Positions 22,198 to 33,530 of a stretch of DNA of 64,000 nucleotides are shown here, in pieces. The notes under the pieces were generated by a model. The model did not search any database and was not told where the DNA came from. It worked only from the letters and a program-made list of their open reading frames with translations. Numbering within the stretch: position 1 is the first letter of the stretch; every line of letters begins with the position of its first letter. Source of the DNA: Octodonta nipae (lineage: Eukaryota; Arthropoda; Insecta; Coleoptera; Chrysomelidae); contig CM067221.1 of the NCBI GenBank assembly GCA_034190945.1, positions 7,208,969 to 7,272,968 of the forward strand, in the 5' to 3' direction. Both the position numbers and the translations under genes were made by a program.

Positions 22198-24200
22198 CAG
22201 GGTGAGTTTTTTTGATGATCGGTATGGGGATCTCGGAAACTAGAGGAGATAGAGCAATGGTTAAATTGGGAAAGATTTGCAGTTTAACTCGCCCAATTTA
22301 ATGACACTTTCGGATTTTTGTAAAAAGTCATGGCTTACTAGATATTTTAGCTTCTTTGTTTTTGATTTTATAAATGTGTGTAAATATCAAAATTGAAGGG
22401 AATTGTATCCCGAATATGATTGTCAAGTCCTCGTTTGCATGACAGCTCTCGTTTTCGAGATATAACACAAACTTATCTTTTTTTGAAAGGAAACCATAGT
22501 TGGCTATGACCTCAAAAAATCGGAAATTTTTAGAGCTTTTCAACGATGTAATACTCGATATAGTTATTCATAAAAATAATGGAGTTATGGATGCTTTTCT
22601 CTCTTATTTTCACTTTTAACGTAGAAAAAGAATGTTTTTTCACTTTGACGTTTCCTCATTTGAGAGTAATTCCATTAGTAGGGCTGAGCTGACAGTCGAT
22701 ATTGATAAGTTTTCATGATAAAATTGAATATTCTAACGAAGAAAAACTGAATATGGTGGAATGTTATATTATATGCCATACAAATTCAGTTCGTGCAGCT
22801 GAGGAATACTTTCATAGATATTTTAATCGCCGTCAACCTGCTCTGTGTACATATAAGAGGCTTTACGATAGTTTACGCAGATATGGATCTTTTACTAAAC
22901 CACCAACGGAACGTAATCAAATTAACGAAGCAACACAAATAAATGTTTTGGCAATGGTAAATCAAAATCCATCTACATCAACTCGTAAGATTGCGGCAGA
23001 ACCTGGCACATCTCAACGAAGTGTAGTTAAGGTACTGAAAGCGCACAAGTTCCACCCGTACAAACTTTCAGTTTCTCAAACTTTGCATGCTGGTGACGAA
23101 CATCGACGTATTTTGTTTTGTACATAGTTTAGAGGTATACATGTGCCTTGACAATCCACAGTTTTCATGGTCAGATGAAACTAGATTTACTAACAGCGGT
23201 ATGTTCAATAGAGACAATGAGCATATCTGGGCTACTTGCTTTTCTTGCAATACACTTTTCAAGACATGTTGTATAATTTGAATTTGAGAACTCGTTTAGA
23301 AATTGAGTGGTTTCAACATAATGGAGCACCTGCTCATAACTCGTTATTAGTAAGACAACAATGGCCACCCCGGTCTCCCGATTTGGCAGTTATAGACTTC
23401 TATTTATGGGGTGCGCTAAAAAACAAAGTATACAAAAGAAAGTATGAGACAGTTGGTGACCTAAGGGAGGCGGTATTACAAGCAATTGAAGAAATTGATA
23501 GGTGGTCTGTGAGGAAAGCGGTAATGTCAATCTTAAAAAGATGCAATTTTTGTCTAAATAACAATGGTGGACTTTTCGTACATAAATTGTAACCATTATT
23601 ATGTACTTTAATTTCTTAAGTTTTTAGTAAGTACCTAGTTATTTAGTTTTTTCGTTATATCTGATATACCTAATAAAAAAACGTTCAATGTTTTTTGGAA
23701 CAGTTATTAATAAACCAATCTATTTCATGGCTAACTACGTTAAAAGTGAAAATAAGAGAGAAAAGCATCCATAACTACGATATTTTTATGAATAACTATA
23801 TAGAGTATTATATCGTTGAAAAGCTCTAAAAATGTCCGATTTTTTGAGGTCATAGCCAACTATGGTTTCCATTCAAAAAAAGATAAGTGTGTGTCATATC
23901 TCGAAAACGAGAGCTGTCACGCAAACGAGGACATGACAATCATATTCGGGATACAATTCCCTTCAATTTTGATATTTACACTTTTTTTATAAAATCAAAA
24001 ACAAAGGAGCTAGAAGGATTTGACTAAATCGGCAGAATTTCGTTTTTTCAAAATCTCTAGTAAGCCATGACTTTTTACAAAAATTCGAAAAAACATTAAA
24101 TTGGGCCAGTAAAACTGCAAATCTTTCCCAATTTAACCATTGCTCTATCTCCTCTAGTTTCCGAGATCCCCATACCGATCATCAAAAAAAATTCACCCTG
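22198..24200 (+). mobile_element. DD41D mariner family B, copy 2, both ends present
   Basis: Termini TA|CAGGGTGAGTTTTTTTGATG and ..CATCAAAAAAAATTCACCCTG|TA define a 2003-base element with long subterminal inverted repeats (the block GGGGATCTCGGAAACTAG recurs inverted near the right end). The transposase start codon is lost (AAAATTGAATATTC where copy 1 has ATG, about 22724). The N half is open to 23127. A stop then frameshift follows ILFCT, a deletion removes the segment between EHIWAT and the RYL block, and another removes about 50 bases between LLVRQ and WPPRSPD. The C-terminal frame 23284-23592 keeps WFQHNGAPAH (second catalytic D replaced by N) and SPDLAVIDFYLWG. Confidence 0.92.
22722..23592 (+). 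pseudogene. DD41D mariner transposase of copy 2, disrupted
   Basis: Domains in order are paired HTH (EEKLNMVECYIICHTNSVRA to VVKVLKAHKFHPYKLSVSQT), first catalytic aspartate in WSDETRFTNSGMFNR, second site altered to HNGAPAH, third in VIDFYLWG. By comparison with the minus-strand copy at 54.3-55.3 kb the intact family has 41 residues between the second and third aspartates. Four independent defects make it non-functional: lost start, stop at 23125, and two deletions. Confidence 0.88.
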
Positions 24201-24240
24201 TATAAATAATTAGAGATGGTTATTTCAAATCAGGATAAAC
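24201..24240 (+). pseudogene. Tc1 transposase C-terminal relic, right part
   Basis: With the DD41D element and one TA removed, GAGGAG-TA-AATAATT continues in frame as II RDGYFKSG and a stop, completing the end of the Tc1 transposase begun at 21985. This shows the empty site. Confidence 0.65.
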
Positions 24241-24414
24241 GTAATTTACATTTTTTGATATAATCGATTTTGTATGTTTACTCATCACGTGTGTCTCAAA
24301 ATATTGTTAAAATTTGTGAAAGATATACTTTTTTTATTAAAACTTTGCACAAATTATCCCATCAATGCTGATATTCAATTGTGAAACAGCTACAATTTTT
24401 GACAAATCATTATA

Positions 24415-24562
24415 TCCTCACTGACAAAGAAATCCCAACACCCAGAAGGAGATGTTTAAATTTAATATCGTTTTAGTAAAACATAGTAGGGACTATGTGT
24501 TTGTCCACCGCTATCCACTCCCCAAAACGTCTTGGCATTGATTCAATAAGGTGATATTTTTT
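24415..24562 (-). mobile_element. Second Tc1 3' end, minus strand
   Basis: Reading minus, SMPRRFGEW-like codons (complement of CCAAAACGTCTTGGCATTGA) are followed by a short tail and a terminal repeat CACTGACAAAGAAATCCCAA at 24419. It belongs to the same family as the Tc1 relic at 21985 (shared TTGAATCAATGCCAAGACGT) but lies in the opposite orientation. Confidence 0.55.
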
Positions 24563-25370
24563 CAAAACTTCATATGCTATTACTATTTTATTCATCATTT
24601 CATACTGCAAATCCAGTGAAAAAAATATAGCTGGTGCACAGTATAATCAATAAGAAATTCAATTTGCGTTCGACAAGGAAATCCCGAAAAGATCAAAATC
24701 AACATCACGTAAACACGATCATTAATATTGTTAACATAAACGTGAACGACCAATCTAGGAAACGCGAAAGCGCTCGCGATACGAAAACGAGTTTCTATCG
24801 GAAAAAACGAAAAAATAAAAAAGAAGTTTGAACAACATAATGTGAGAAACAAAGTGTACGATAGAAGAAAAAAAAAGGAGGGGATCCCTAGCCTTGGAGA
24901 TAAGGAAGGAAACCACCAATATATATACTATAAAATAAAGATTACTATAAAGAGTCGTTTTCGTTAGTACCGTTAGTTTGATTGGAAGCGATTGTATGAA
25001 CGAGCGAGTCACTTTTTTTTCTTGTGTTCTTTGTATGTGTGGAGTTCGAAACCAGTTTACGGATTGGAATAATGGAGCATATATGGTAAAAGCCGGTAGC
25101 CGGACCATGTGGTTGGTGTAATCGCTAAGCATGTAATTATGGCTTTAAATATGAACTGCATAAAAGGCACAACATGGTTCGTCGATTAACAAAAAAAAAA
25201 CGTTCGGAAGGATTTGAAAGGCTGGCGTTTCGTAGAAAAACTGTCTCGTAATTTATGCATAATATAATAAGGCATAGTTCTTCTTGGTTTATTGTACAGC
25301 AGTACCCTGTTTTTCTTTTCTGTGGTCTTCACCGCTTTAATTTTTCCTGGAGGTTTACAATCTCTTGATA
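24563..25370. other. E78 intron, unassigned
   Basis: A lysine/arginine-rich frame at 24634-24831 (+) ends SFYRKKRKNKKEV. It has no splice context and no recognised relatives, and opposes another frame. The rest of the interval is AT-rich and featureless. Confidence 0.35.
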
Positions 25371-25372
25371 TA

Positions 25373-27062
25373 CAGGTTGAGTTTTTTTTTTTGATGATCA
25401 GTATGGGGATCTCGGAAACTAGCGGAGATAGAGCAATGGTTAAATTGGGAAAGATTTGCAGTTATGTTTTATATATTTATAATTTTATAAAAAAAGTGTA
25501 AATATCAAAATTGAAGGGAATTGTATACCGAAAATGATTGTCATGTCCTTGTTTGCGTGACAGCTCTCGTTTTCGAGATGACACAAAATTATTTTTTTTT
25601 GAATGGAAACCATAGTTAGCTATGACCTCAAAAAATCGGACATCTTTAGAGCTTTTCAACGATATAATACTCGATATAGTTATTCATAAAAATAACGAAG
25701 TTATGGATGCTTTTCTCTCTTATTTTCACTTTTAACGTAGATAGCAATGAAAAAGGTTGTTTTCACATTGACGTTTCCTCATTTGAGAGTATTTCCATTA
25801 GTAGTGCTGAACTGACAGTCGATATTGACAAGTTTTCGTTATAAAATGGAATAATCCAACGAAGAAAAACTGAATATGGTGGAATGTTATATCATATGCC
25901 ATAAAAATTCAGTTCGTGCAGCTGAGAAATACTTTCTTAGATATTTTAATTCCATGTAGAATAAAGACGACCCCAGATAAAATTTGGTTTTAATGTTTGG
26001 TGTGGTATCATAGGGTCTACTATTCTGGGGCCTTTTATCTATGACAAATCACTTACTGGGGAGCGCTACTTGCGTTTCTTGCAATACACTTTTCAAGACA
26101 TGTTGCATAATTTGAATTTGAGAACTCGTTTAGAAATTGAGTGGTTCCAACATGATGGAGCACCTGCTCATAACTCGTTATTAGTAAGATAACACTTAGA
26201 TAATATTTATCCAAACTCTTGGATAGGAACAAATGGCCCACTCGAATGGCCACACCGGTCTCCCGATTTGTCAGTTTTAGACTTCTATTTATGGGGTGCG
26301 GTAAAAAACAAAGTATACAAAAGAAAGTGTGAGACAGTTGGTAACCTAAGGGAGGCGGTATTACAAGCAATTGAAGAAATTGATAGGCGGTCTCTGAGGA
26401 AAGCGGTAATGTCAATCTTAAAAAGATGCAATTTTTGTCTAAATAACAATGGTGGACTATTCGAATATAAATTGTAACCATTATTATGTACTTTAATTTC
26501 TTAGGTTGTTAGTAAGTACCTACTTATTTAGTTTTTTCGTTATATCTGTTATACCTAATAAAAAATCGTTCAATGTTTTTTTGGAATAGTTATTAATAAA
26601 TCAATCTATTTCATGGCTACCTACGTTAAAAGTGAAAATAAGAGAAAAAAGCATCCATAACTCCGTTATTTTTATGAATAACTATATCGAGTATTATATC
26701 ATTGAAAAGCTCTAAAAATGTCCGATTTTTTGAAGTTATAGCTAACTATGGTTTCCATTCAAAAAAAGATAACTTTGTGTCATATCTCGAAAACGAGAGC
26801 TGTCACGCAAACGAGGACAAAACAATCATATTCGGGTTACACTTTTTTTATAAAATCAAAAATAAAGGTGCTAGAGGGATTTGACTAAATCGACAGAATT
26901 TCGTTTTTTCAAAATATCTAGTAAGCCATGACTTTTTACAAAAATCCGAAAGTGTCATTAAATTGGGCCAGTAAAACTGCAAATCTTTCCCAATTTAACC
27001 ATTGCTCTATCTCCGCTAGTTTACGAGATCCCCATACTGATCATCAAAAAAGACTCACCCTG
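25373..27062 (+). mobile_element. DD41D mariner family B, copy 3, internally deleted
   Basis: Ends TA|CAGGTTGAGTTT and ..GACTCACCCTG|TA bound 1690 bases. The transposase begins ATGGAATAATCC (about 25846), so the third codon is a stop. About 330 bases after the start the HTH is joined directly to the block HVEQRRP/IKFGFNVWCGIIGS, deleting the rest of the DNA-binding domain and the first catalytic aspartate. WFQHDGAPAHNSLLVR and SPDLSVLDFYLWG remain, with a stop just after LLVR (26190). The minus-strand frame at 26053-26481 is a shadow. Confidence 0.9.
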
Positions 27063-27470
27063 TATATCACAAGTTCATTCCACTTCCTTTTTCTTTGTTT
27101 TATAAAGTTTGGAATGTCAGTTACATTACATTGTTGTCTTATATCTAAATTTCTTATTCTGTACATCTTGGTCTATTCTGCCATAGCTCTTAAAGTGTTC
27201 AATTTAACTGTACGAAATAATTGTTTTGTTCTACATGTTTCGATTCGAGTCTTTGTTCCATATTGTTTTGCATATTTTTACTTTGCTGTCTACACTAATA
27301 TATTTATTTTTATTTTTTGGGAATAACATTATATAAAATAAACTTGAAACTCTGTATACTTCAGGTAGTCCAAATTATTTGAAGTATATAGACTTTCAAC
27401 TTTATGTGGTGTTATTCCCAAAGAACTCAGAAAAAAATAAAAACCAGAGATGCCATGCTATCTTTCATAA
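27063..27470. other. E78 intron, mostly unassigned
   Basis: Contains the 38-base block TATATAGACTTTCAACTTTA.. (27385-27422), also found at 13164-13201 and similar to the 3' tail of the Penelope element at 34.5-35.9 kb. Otherwise unassigned. Confidence 0.4.
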
Positions 27471-27479
27471 TATATTTAT

Positions 27480-28130
27480 TCTTCTAAATTATGCCCCCAG
27501 AATTCCTGATACTTGAGCTCCTTTGACAGCTTGTGATTGAACCTCCTACCTAATTATTTTAAAATTTATTACTTGTTCAGTTATTCTTCCATCGGTTTCT
27601 AGTTTGCATCTCACAGGTTTTTTGGATAGAACCATACAGATAGTTTTTTTTCAGTTGCTACATCCATGTTATATTGTTTTGCTGTTATATTTTTTACGTA
27701 GTAGCATTTGGAGGTTGTCCTCTGTTTGCTAGAACTACAGCGTTGTCCGCATAACAGCGTAATTATAAATTCATATTTCCCATCCTATATCCCTTTAGAT
27801 TGAACTGCACTTAGAGAATCGGCCTGTTTTATGCCAGAGTTAAATCTGACAACCTCATAGAGTTTATTTTCTATTTCAATTTGTGTTTGCAAACAGATCA
27901 TCTATGGTTTTGATGAATCGTGTTGGTACTTTTTTCGTCTAATAAAGAAGTATCGTCAGATAGTTTTATCAATTGAAGACCTTCTTCAGATCTACAAAAC
28001 ACAACAGAGGAGCTCGGTTCAATTCAATCGCTTTTCCCATCATTTGTCTTATTCTAAAGATCACTACGGTGGTTGATGTGCTATTGCGAAAACCTTGTTG
28101 TTTTTTGTTGTAGTTTTAGATAGCAGTTTA
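27480..28130 (-). pseudogene. LINE reverse transcriptase relic, minus strand
   Basis: On the minus strand, in broken frames: VPTRFIKTIDDLF, NKLYEVVRFNSGIKQADS (the IKQGDPLS motif), then YADNAVVLANRG, the catalytic YADD box with its second aspartate changed to asparagine, followed by the CMVLSKKP-type and C.LETDGRI..Q.. segments. The order and spacing fit an APE-type LINE of the Jockey/RTE range. It is antisense to E78. Confidence 0.65.
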
Positions 28131-28199
28131 TGACACATGATTGATAATATAGGGGAGGTGGTGACGTCACTGAAGATTAATTTTAACACAATAAACACT

Positions 28200-28269
28200 A
28201 AAATAGCATACGACTCTGATGATTTGGGGAGGCTTCAGCCCCTTATCCCACCCCCTGGATCCGCCAGTG
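28200..28269 (-). mobile_element. MITE end, CACTGGCGGATCCAG
   Basis: The complement of 28255-28269 is CACTGGCGGATCCAG, followed by a G-rich stretch, a terminus type seen on small DNA transposons and also found on the MITE at 41533-41638. The partner end was not located. Confidence 0.45.
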
Positions 28270-28782
28270 ATTAGTAAATTGATCCCATGGAAATTTTTTT
28301 TTGTTCGCTTTTTGCAATAAAACAAACGTTGTACTTCCTTCCCATTCCTCAACTAATTTGCCAATGAACACTATTTTATTAAACCATTTTGTGAGTTCTT
28401 GTACGCCGTACTCTAGCAATACGTTGCGTATTCTGTCTAACCCTGGAAGTTTTCTATTTTCAGTTTTTTAATTACGTTTTCCTCCTCATTCATTGTTAAA
28501 TCTACTTACTCGTCTTTGGATATCAACGTAGTTGATACACATGATGTTTCTGAAATAGGTTTCCAAACTACTGCTGTATATAGGACTCATTAAAATAAGC
28601 TAAAAACTTCCTATTAACATGTTCCTTAAAAGGCACCCTTAGGGCAACAAAACTGTTTTTTTTTTCGTTATTGACAAAACGGCCGGGAGTAAATTGAAAC
28701 AATGTATGGGTCTTACATAACTTTTTACGTTAAATAACATGCGCTACTCTTTTAAGTATGCAACATTATTGCAACTCATAAA

Positions 28783-28883
28783 ATGGAATCATATTCAATG
28801 AAAGATATGCACTTTATGTACGGCCGCGGGGAATGGAAATGCATCAGAAGTGAGGCGTCTGTATGCGGCAGCATACACTTAAA
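28783..28883 (+). pseudogene. Transposase N-terminal HTH fragment
   Basis: ATGGAATCATATTCAATG opens MESYSMKDMHFMYG and, one frame over, CTAAGNGNASEVRRLYAAAY follows. This pattern (GNA.EA.RLY) is the first helix-turn-helix of mariner-like transposases in insects. A stop follows and the rest of the element is absent. Confidence 0.55.
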
Positions 28884-29060
28884 TTTTTCAATCACCACTT
28901 TTGCTAATTAAACACTGCAAAGTTCCATTGACAGTTGATCAACCTCTCTGTAATTGGTTTCCAAGTACTCCTTATATTGGATATTTGAAGTGTTATATCT
29001 AGAAGGAATATTTCATTGAATTTGAATTTTTGGTAGCACAAATACTATTTAAAGCTTACT
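28884..29060. other. E78 intron, unassigned
   Basis: No feature recognised. Confidence 0.35.
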
Positions 29061-29064
29061 AATT

Positions 29065-29950
29065 TATGTGCACATTCTATCTGACCGGCTAAAATCAGTG
29101 TTCATTCCTATTCCCAAAAAGACCAACCCGAAACAATGTAGTGATTTTCGTCTGGTTATTTCAATGGGCTACTGCCTTAAACTACTTAAGAATACTTCAA
29201 ACCAAAAATATCACCAATGTGAAAAAATCATGAGTGACCAACAGTTTGGATTTAGAAGAGTCTTAGAAACAAGAGAAGCACTGTTTTGCCTGAACAACAT
29301 GTTAGCAAGATGCCACGAAGTACGAAATCGTGTATTTGTCTGTTTAATTGATTTAGAGAAGGCGTTCGACCGAGTGAAAAATGATAAACTAATAGAAGCC
29401 TTGAGTCAAGAAATATAGATAGATAGATGGTAAGGATATCCAACTGATCTCCAACATGTACTGGAATCAGTTTGCTGGTATCAACACAATTATTTAAAGA
29501 AATACTTATTCGATGTAGTCCTTTCGCCTATCCTCTATCTATCAACTCAGGAAACATTTAGAAATGCACTAGAAGAACAAAAGAGATGAAAATAGCAAGA
29601 AAATAATGAATAACATAATGTAGGCAAATAACACGGCTATCGCTACTGAATGCATAGAAGAACTAAAAAAAAGCTGGAAAGGGTTACAACATTAAAATAC
29701 TTGGGAAGTTGAATTAACGAAACACTTGATCCAGAAAAGTAAATTGGCCCTAGTAAAGAACAGGGTCGAGCCGTCTTTATAAGGTTAAAATGTTTTTTCT
29801 GTAGAAAACATTTAAATCTTCATGTCAGGAAGAAATCTCTAAGGTGTTATTTGTGGTTTGTGTTATATGGCTGAGAAAAGTAAGTTTTAACAAAAACAAC
29901 ATTAATAAAATTCAGATGTGGTTATATCACAGGATGATGATTATAATACC
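29065..29950 (+). pseudogene. LINE reverse transcriptase relic, + strand
   Basis: The frame 29068-29415 reads LKSVFIPIPKKTNPKQCSDF, SDQQFGFRRVLETREALF and RVFVCLIDLEKAFDRVKNDK, i.e. reverse transcriptase motifs 0 to A including the catalytic aspartate of the LIDLEKAFD block. After the stop at 29416 shifted frames give DGKDIQLISNMYWNQ, an E.ALEEQ-like segment, and near 29850 C..L..VIWLRKVSFNK, which is the thumb region. Motif C (YADD) is lost in a deletion. It is a different family from the LINEs at 9.4-12.3 kb. Confidence 0.75.
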
Positions 29951-30164
29951 ATGAATTAGAAATAACGAGGTGACTGCGGTAAAATGAAGTGACTCCTCGT
30001 TATACTTGTTTCCCTGAAAATTCTTATATGATACACATAACATAAAAAATCGAACAATCAATTGATAGTACATTGTTAATGTAACTTTTTATACTCACAA
30101 TAAAAAATAGAAACTACCAACATCCCTCATTGCTATTTTAGTCTAAATTGAAATAAATTTTTAG

Positions 30165-30306
30165 GGTTTCTTCAGAAGGAGTATCCAGAAACAGATAGAA
30201 TATCGGTGCTTAAGAGACGGCAAGTGCCTAGTGATTAGATTAAATAGAAACCGCTGCCAGTATTGCAGATTTAAGAAGTGTTTAGCCGTAGGAATGTCCA
30301 GAGATT
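30165..30306 (+). CDS. E78: E78 nuclear receptor, exon with second zinc finger
   Basis: The exon begins in phase at GFFRRSIQKQIEYRC and completes the DNA-binding domain with the second finger, cysteines in C-x5-C-x9-C-x2-C spacing (CLRDGKC ... RCQYCRFKKC), followed by LAVGMSRD. It follows the first-finger exon after a 13.3 kb intron. The acceptor is AATTTTTAG and the donor is ATT|GTAAGT. The exon is 142 bases and leaves one base of a serine codon to the next exon. The RFKKCLAVGMSRD stretch is characteristic of the E75/E78/Rev-erb branch of receptors, which bind DNA in the nucleus at AGGTCA-type half sites. No stop or frameshift interrupts it, so the gene looks functional despite the transposons around it. 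Confidence 0.95.
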
Positions 30307-31369
30307 GTAAGTAAACTTTTATGTTTTATTCACTAAATATATTAACTATCACCTAATACTTTACGTACTTTTTGGTAAGTTCAATATCGATTTAGGGTTT
30401 TTTATGAAAAATTTTGTCTAGAGGACATATGGTTCCAGCGTCACACAGCGTACTTCAGCTGACGTAAAACATATTGAATTCAAGCTTGTACGGTCATTAT
30501 TTGCATGAGCATATGCATTTTTATTTAGACAGATTTTAGAATCATTTCCTGGGAAAGCGTTGGATTCCTAAAAGGGTTAGCGTGAGTGTTTATTATTGAT
30601 TTTATTAATTGTACCGTCCATGAATGAAACTACGTATTTTCTTCTATTTATATTTTCTGTTAGCCTTGTCCCAATACCCATATATTATATTGATTTTATT
30701 TGCCTCTGTTAATTTATGCAGACGGTTTCTAGTTTTAATATTTCTTCATGCGTTAAGAATGTTTCTATTAGGTTTAGACCAACATTAATCATTTAATCAG
30801 ACTTATACTAAATAATATCTGACACAGGTACTGAGGATGCCACTGATTTGAATCATTTTTTCCGAGAAAGTTCATTTTTAACTTGTCTTGTTAGTATGTA
30901 TGCAGCTGAACTTTAAACCAGTTATCGCCAACCTACTGAACTGAACTTTTGCATACATACTTGGTTTCTATGCTGCTTGGTTAGCTTTTTTGGTGGGTGG
31001 AAACCCATTATGGGAATATTGTACTTGCCTTCTCGACATCCTTCGTGTCAACACTATGTGAGACTCCCACTCACTAAATCCACCCATTTGCTCATTTGTA
31101 AATATAGCTCTGGGGTATCTGGAATAATCATAGTTCATATCAGCTTCAATTTCAATTCCTCAATTCTATGCTCCCACTTCCCTTTCATTAATACTTAACA
31201 CATCCATAATAAAATAACAAGCGACGACTCGATTCCTCTTAATCTCGACAATCATCCTCACGGTTGTTTCCCTTCCTACTCCAAACATGAAGTTAACTCC
31301 AGGTCTACGGTCCTGCTACTAAATCCAATATGGCAGACTCCAAAAAATGGCGGACCAATTATAATGTAC
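30307..31369. other. E78 intron 2, unassigned part
   Basis: Begins with donor GTAAGT. Contains a phrase CCAATATGGCAGACTCC (about 31325) resembling CAATATGGCGGACGC (33111), probably an old repeat. No exon or reading frame supported. Confidence 0.4.
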
Positions 31370-33045
31370 TGGCGATAGCCCAGTGGTCGAAATTCGACCA
31401 ATTGTGTCAATTCCTAACAAAATTCAAGTTGTTTTTCATATGTAATTAATAGGACTTTGTGAGCACATTTTTAATACTTAATGATATAAGGTATGGCAAA
31501 GAGGCAGTAATTGGAAATTAAAGACAAAAATTTAGTTAACATGAAATTTCTTAAAATTAAATAATTCAGCTGCCAACCGGTAGGATAATATAACAAATAA
31601 ACGTAAATAACAATTCTATTTGAATGGAAATTTCAAAATAATCTGTTTCATTTTACTACTAATACTTATTGAATTTTCATTTGTATGTTTAATTAATAGT
31701 ACACGGACCCAGCTTTACTCGTAAATGCAAAGGTTGATCAAAAATGTTAATTTCTGGAATCACCCTGTATAATTATGACCTACGCGCCTTATATCTCAGT
31801 CAGTTTATATATGCATATGTAACTGCTCATGGAAACTTCATAGAGGACCTCAAATTAACATAAGAACACTTAACTGTTTACCCATCAAAAAATCGTCTAA
31901 CCAGCACTTTTTACTTTAAAATCTTGAAAGGTTCAACTGTAAAAATGAACAAATATCAAGTAGTGACAAAATTCCTACACATCAATTTATATTGAATGAA
32001 TTTTTCTAGAGCAGTTTTAATTGTCACAATATCGTTCTTTCTCGGTAATACGATTGATCTCGATTTATACATGCCAAAACCCCGAAATGGAATTTCGACA
32101 AAATCGTAGTGCCGTTTTTGAGAATTACATATAAATAAAATGCATGTAAATAAACAAACATTATAGGTATTATATTATTAGATAAATAAGAAAAAATATA
32201 TTTGCAGCATATCACATCTCGTTAAACGAACATTAAACAATATCTGACTGACTGCTAATTTTTAGATGAAATGTTAAAATTAATTTATAAGAGTGCCTTA
32301 TATCAAATGAAACTGCAAATTGATTCGTCTTATTTTATTGCTAATATTGTAATACTTATTCAAGTTTTACTGGCACATGGCATAAATATAAATAATTAAA
32401 AATATATTTGCATATCACATCTCCTGAGTGTTTTCGTAGCTTTTGATAATGGATGCATATGCAAATTGTTATTAGATTTGTGAGACATTCTAGACTAAAA
32501 GAATGTACATACTTAACTCTTCTGGTTCGGAAATCAAATGTATCAATTAGCTTTTGGAATCTCTAAATTGTGTATTTACATAAAACTTTTCAATTGGATT
32601 CTTCTGTAAATGCGCAAACTTCGTATAAAGACATTCGCTTTGGTCACTTCAGTAATAGGTTATCGTTTTTGTAAAAAATTAACGTCATAAATGAATAGAA
32701 AAGAAGGCTTTCACAGCATATATCTTTGTAAGTAAAAGTCGATTATTTTGGTAATATTTTTTATACCTCCCTACGATTGTCCACAATTGAATTTTTACTG
32801 TTGACGACTGTCAAAATTCTAATATTAGATTAAGCTACTTGTTCATAATGGGCGCCACTCACTTGAATTTTATTAATAATTTATCTAAAAATTAGTTATT
32901 TTAAAAGATATAAATAAAGATTCTTAATATATTCTGCACTGAAGGTCGTAAATAGTTTTAAACAATACAAAAATAAAGAAAATCTGTTGAGAAACACAGG
33001 AGAAAATGGTACCTAACCATTTTGTCTTTGCCTATTTATATATAG
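31370..33045 (+). repeat. Hairpin-led element, copy 2
   Basis: The left palindrome TGGTCGAAATTCGACCA is at 31384-31400, and the right block CTGCACTGAAGGTCG to CCTATTTATATATAG is at 32934-33045. A single internal unit (CACCCTGTATAATTATGACC, GCAT..GTAACTGCTCATGG) lies at 31755-31832 where copy 1 has many. A short internal repeat AAATATATTTGCA(GC)ATATCACATCTC occurs at 32196 and 32402. It fills over half of the second E78 intron. Confidence 0.65.
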
Positions 33046-33361
33046 AGAAATGGTTTTATAAAGGAAGTGCTGAGATGACTACGAAAAATAAAATGATGTC
33101 ACTCTAAATTCAATATGGCGGACGCTCGTAAATAGGGATTTATTTTCATTTTGTCAGTTTAGTACAACTGAAATATTATACAAAAGTTAGTTTTTAAAAA
33201 GTTTTTAATTCATAATTTTATTATCTTTCAGAATACATAAACAATTTTTTTAAATACCCTATATGTTAGGTGCGATCTGTTCTACATATTTCAAACTTTG
33301 ATTGTATTTGTTTCCAGAGATTATGTTTACAAATTTTTGTTATAGCAACATTTTATTTCAG

Positions 33362-33530
33362 CTGTGAGATACGGAAGAGTTCCTAAACGATCTCGAGAAA
33401 GGAGTACAGACGAAGCTTCTCAAGTGACGACCTCGGACGCAGATCAATCGTCAGATTCTGCGGATACCAAACAGCTAGCAGTTTACGATATCATATTGAC
33501 GATTTCGCAGGCACATCACGCGAATTGCGG
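33362..33530 (+). CDS. E78: E78 nuclear receptor, hinge exon
   Basis: Together with the last base of the previous exon this reads SVRYGRVPKRSRERSTDEA and continues through an acidic, Ser/Thr-rich linker to LAVYDIILTISQAHHANCG. VRYGRVPKRSRER is the C-terminal extension of the DNA-binding domain, which in this branch contacts bases 5' of the half site. The rest is the hinge (D region) leading to the ligand-binding domain. The acceptor is ATTTCAG and the donor is GCGG|GTGAGT. The exon is 169 bases, and its phases match both neighbours. The GC-rich codons stand out against the AT-rich introns. Confidence 0.93.

Noticed and set aside
24634..24831. Lysine/arginine-rich + frame.
   Set aside because: No start context, splice sites or family match; overlaps opposing frames in AT-rich DNA.
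26053..26481. 142-codon minus-strand frame.
   Set aside because: Exact shadow of the DD41D transposase C-terminal half on the + strand.
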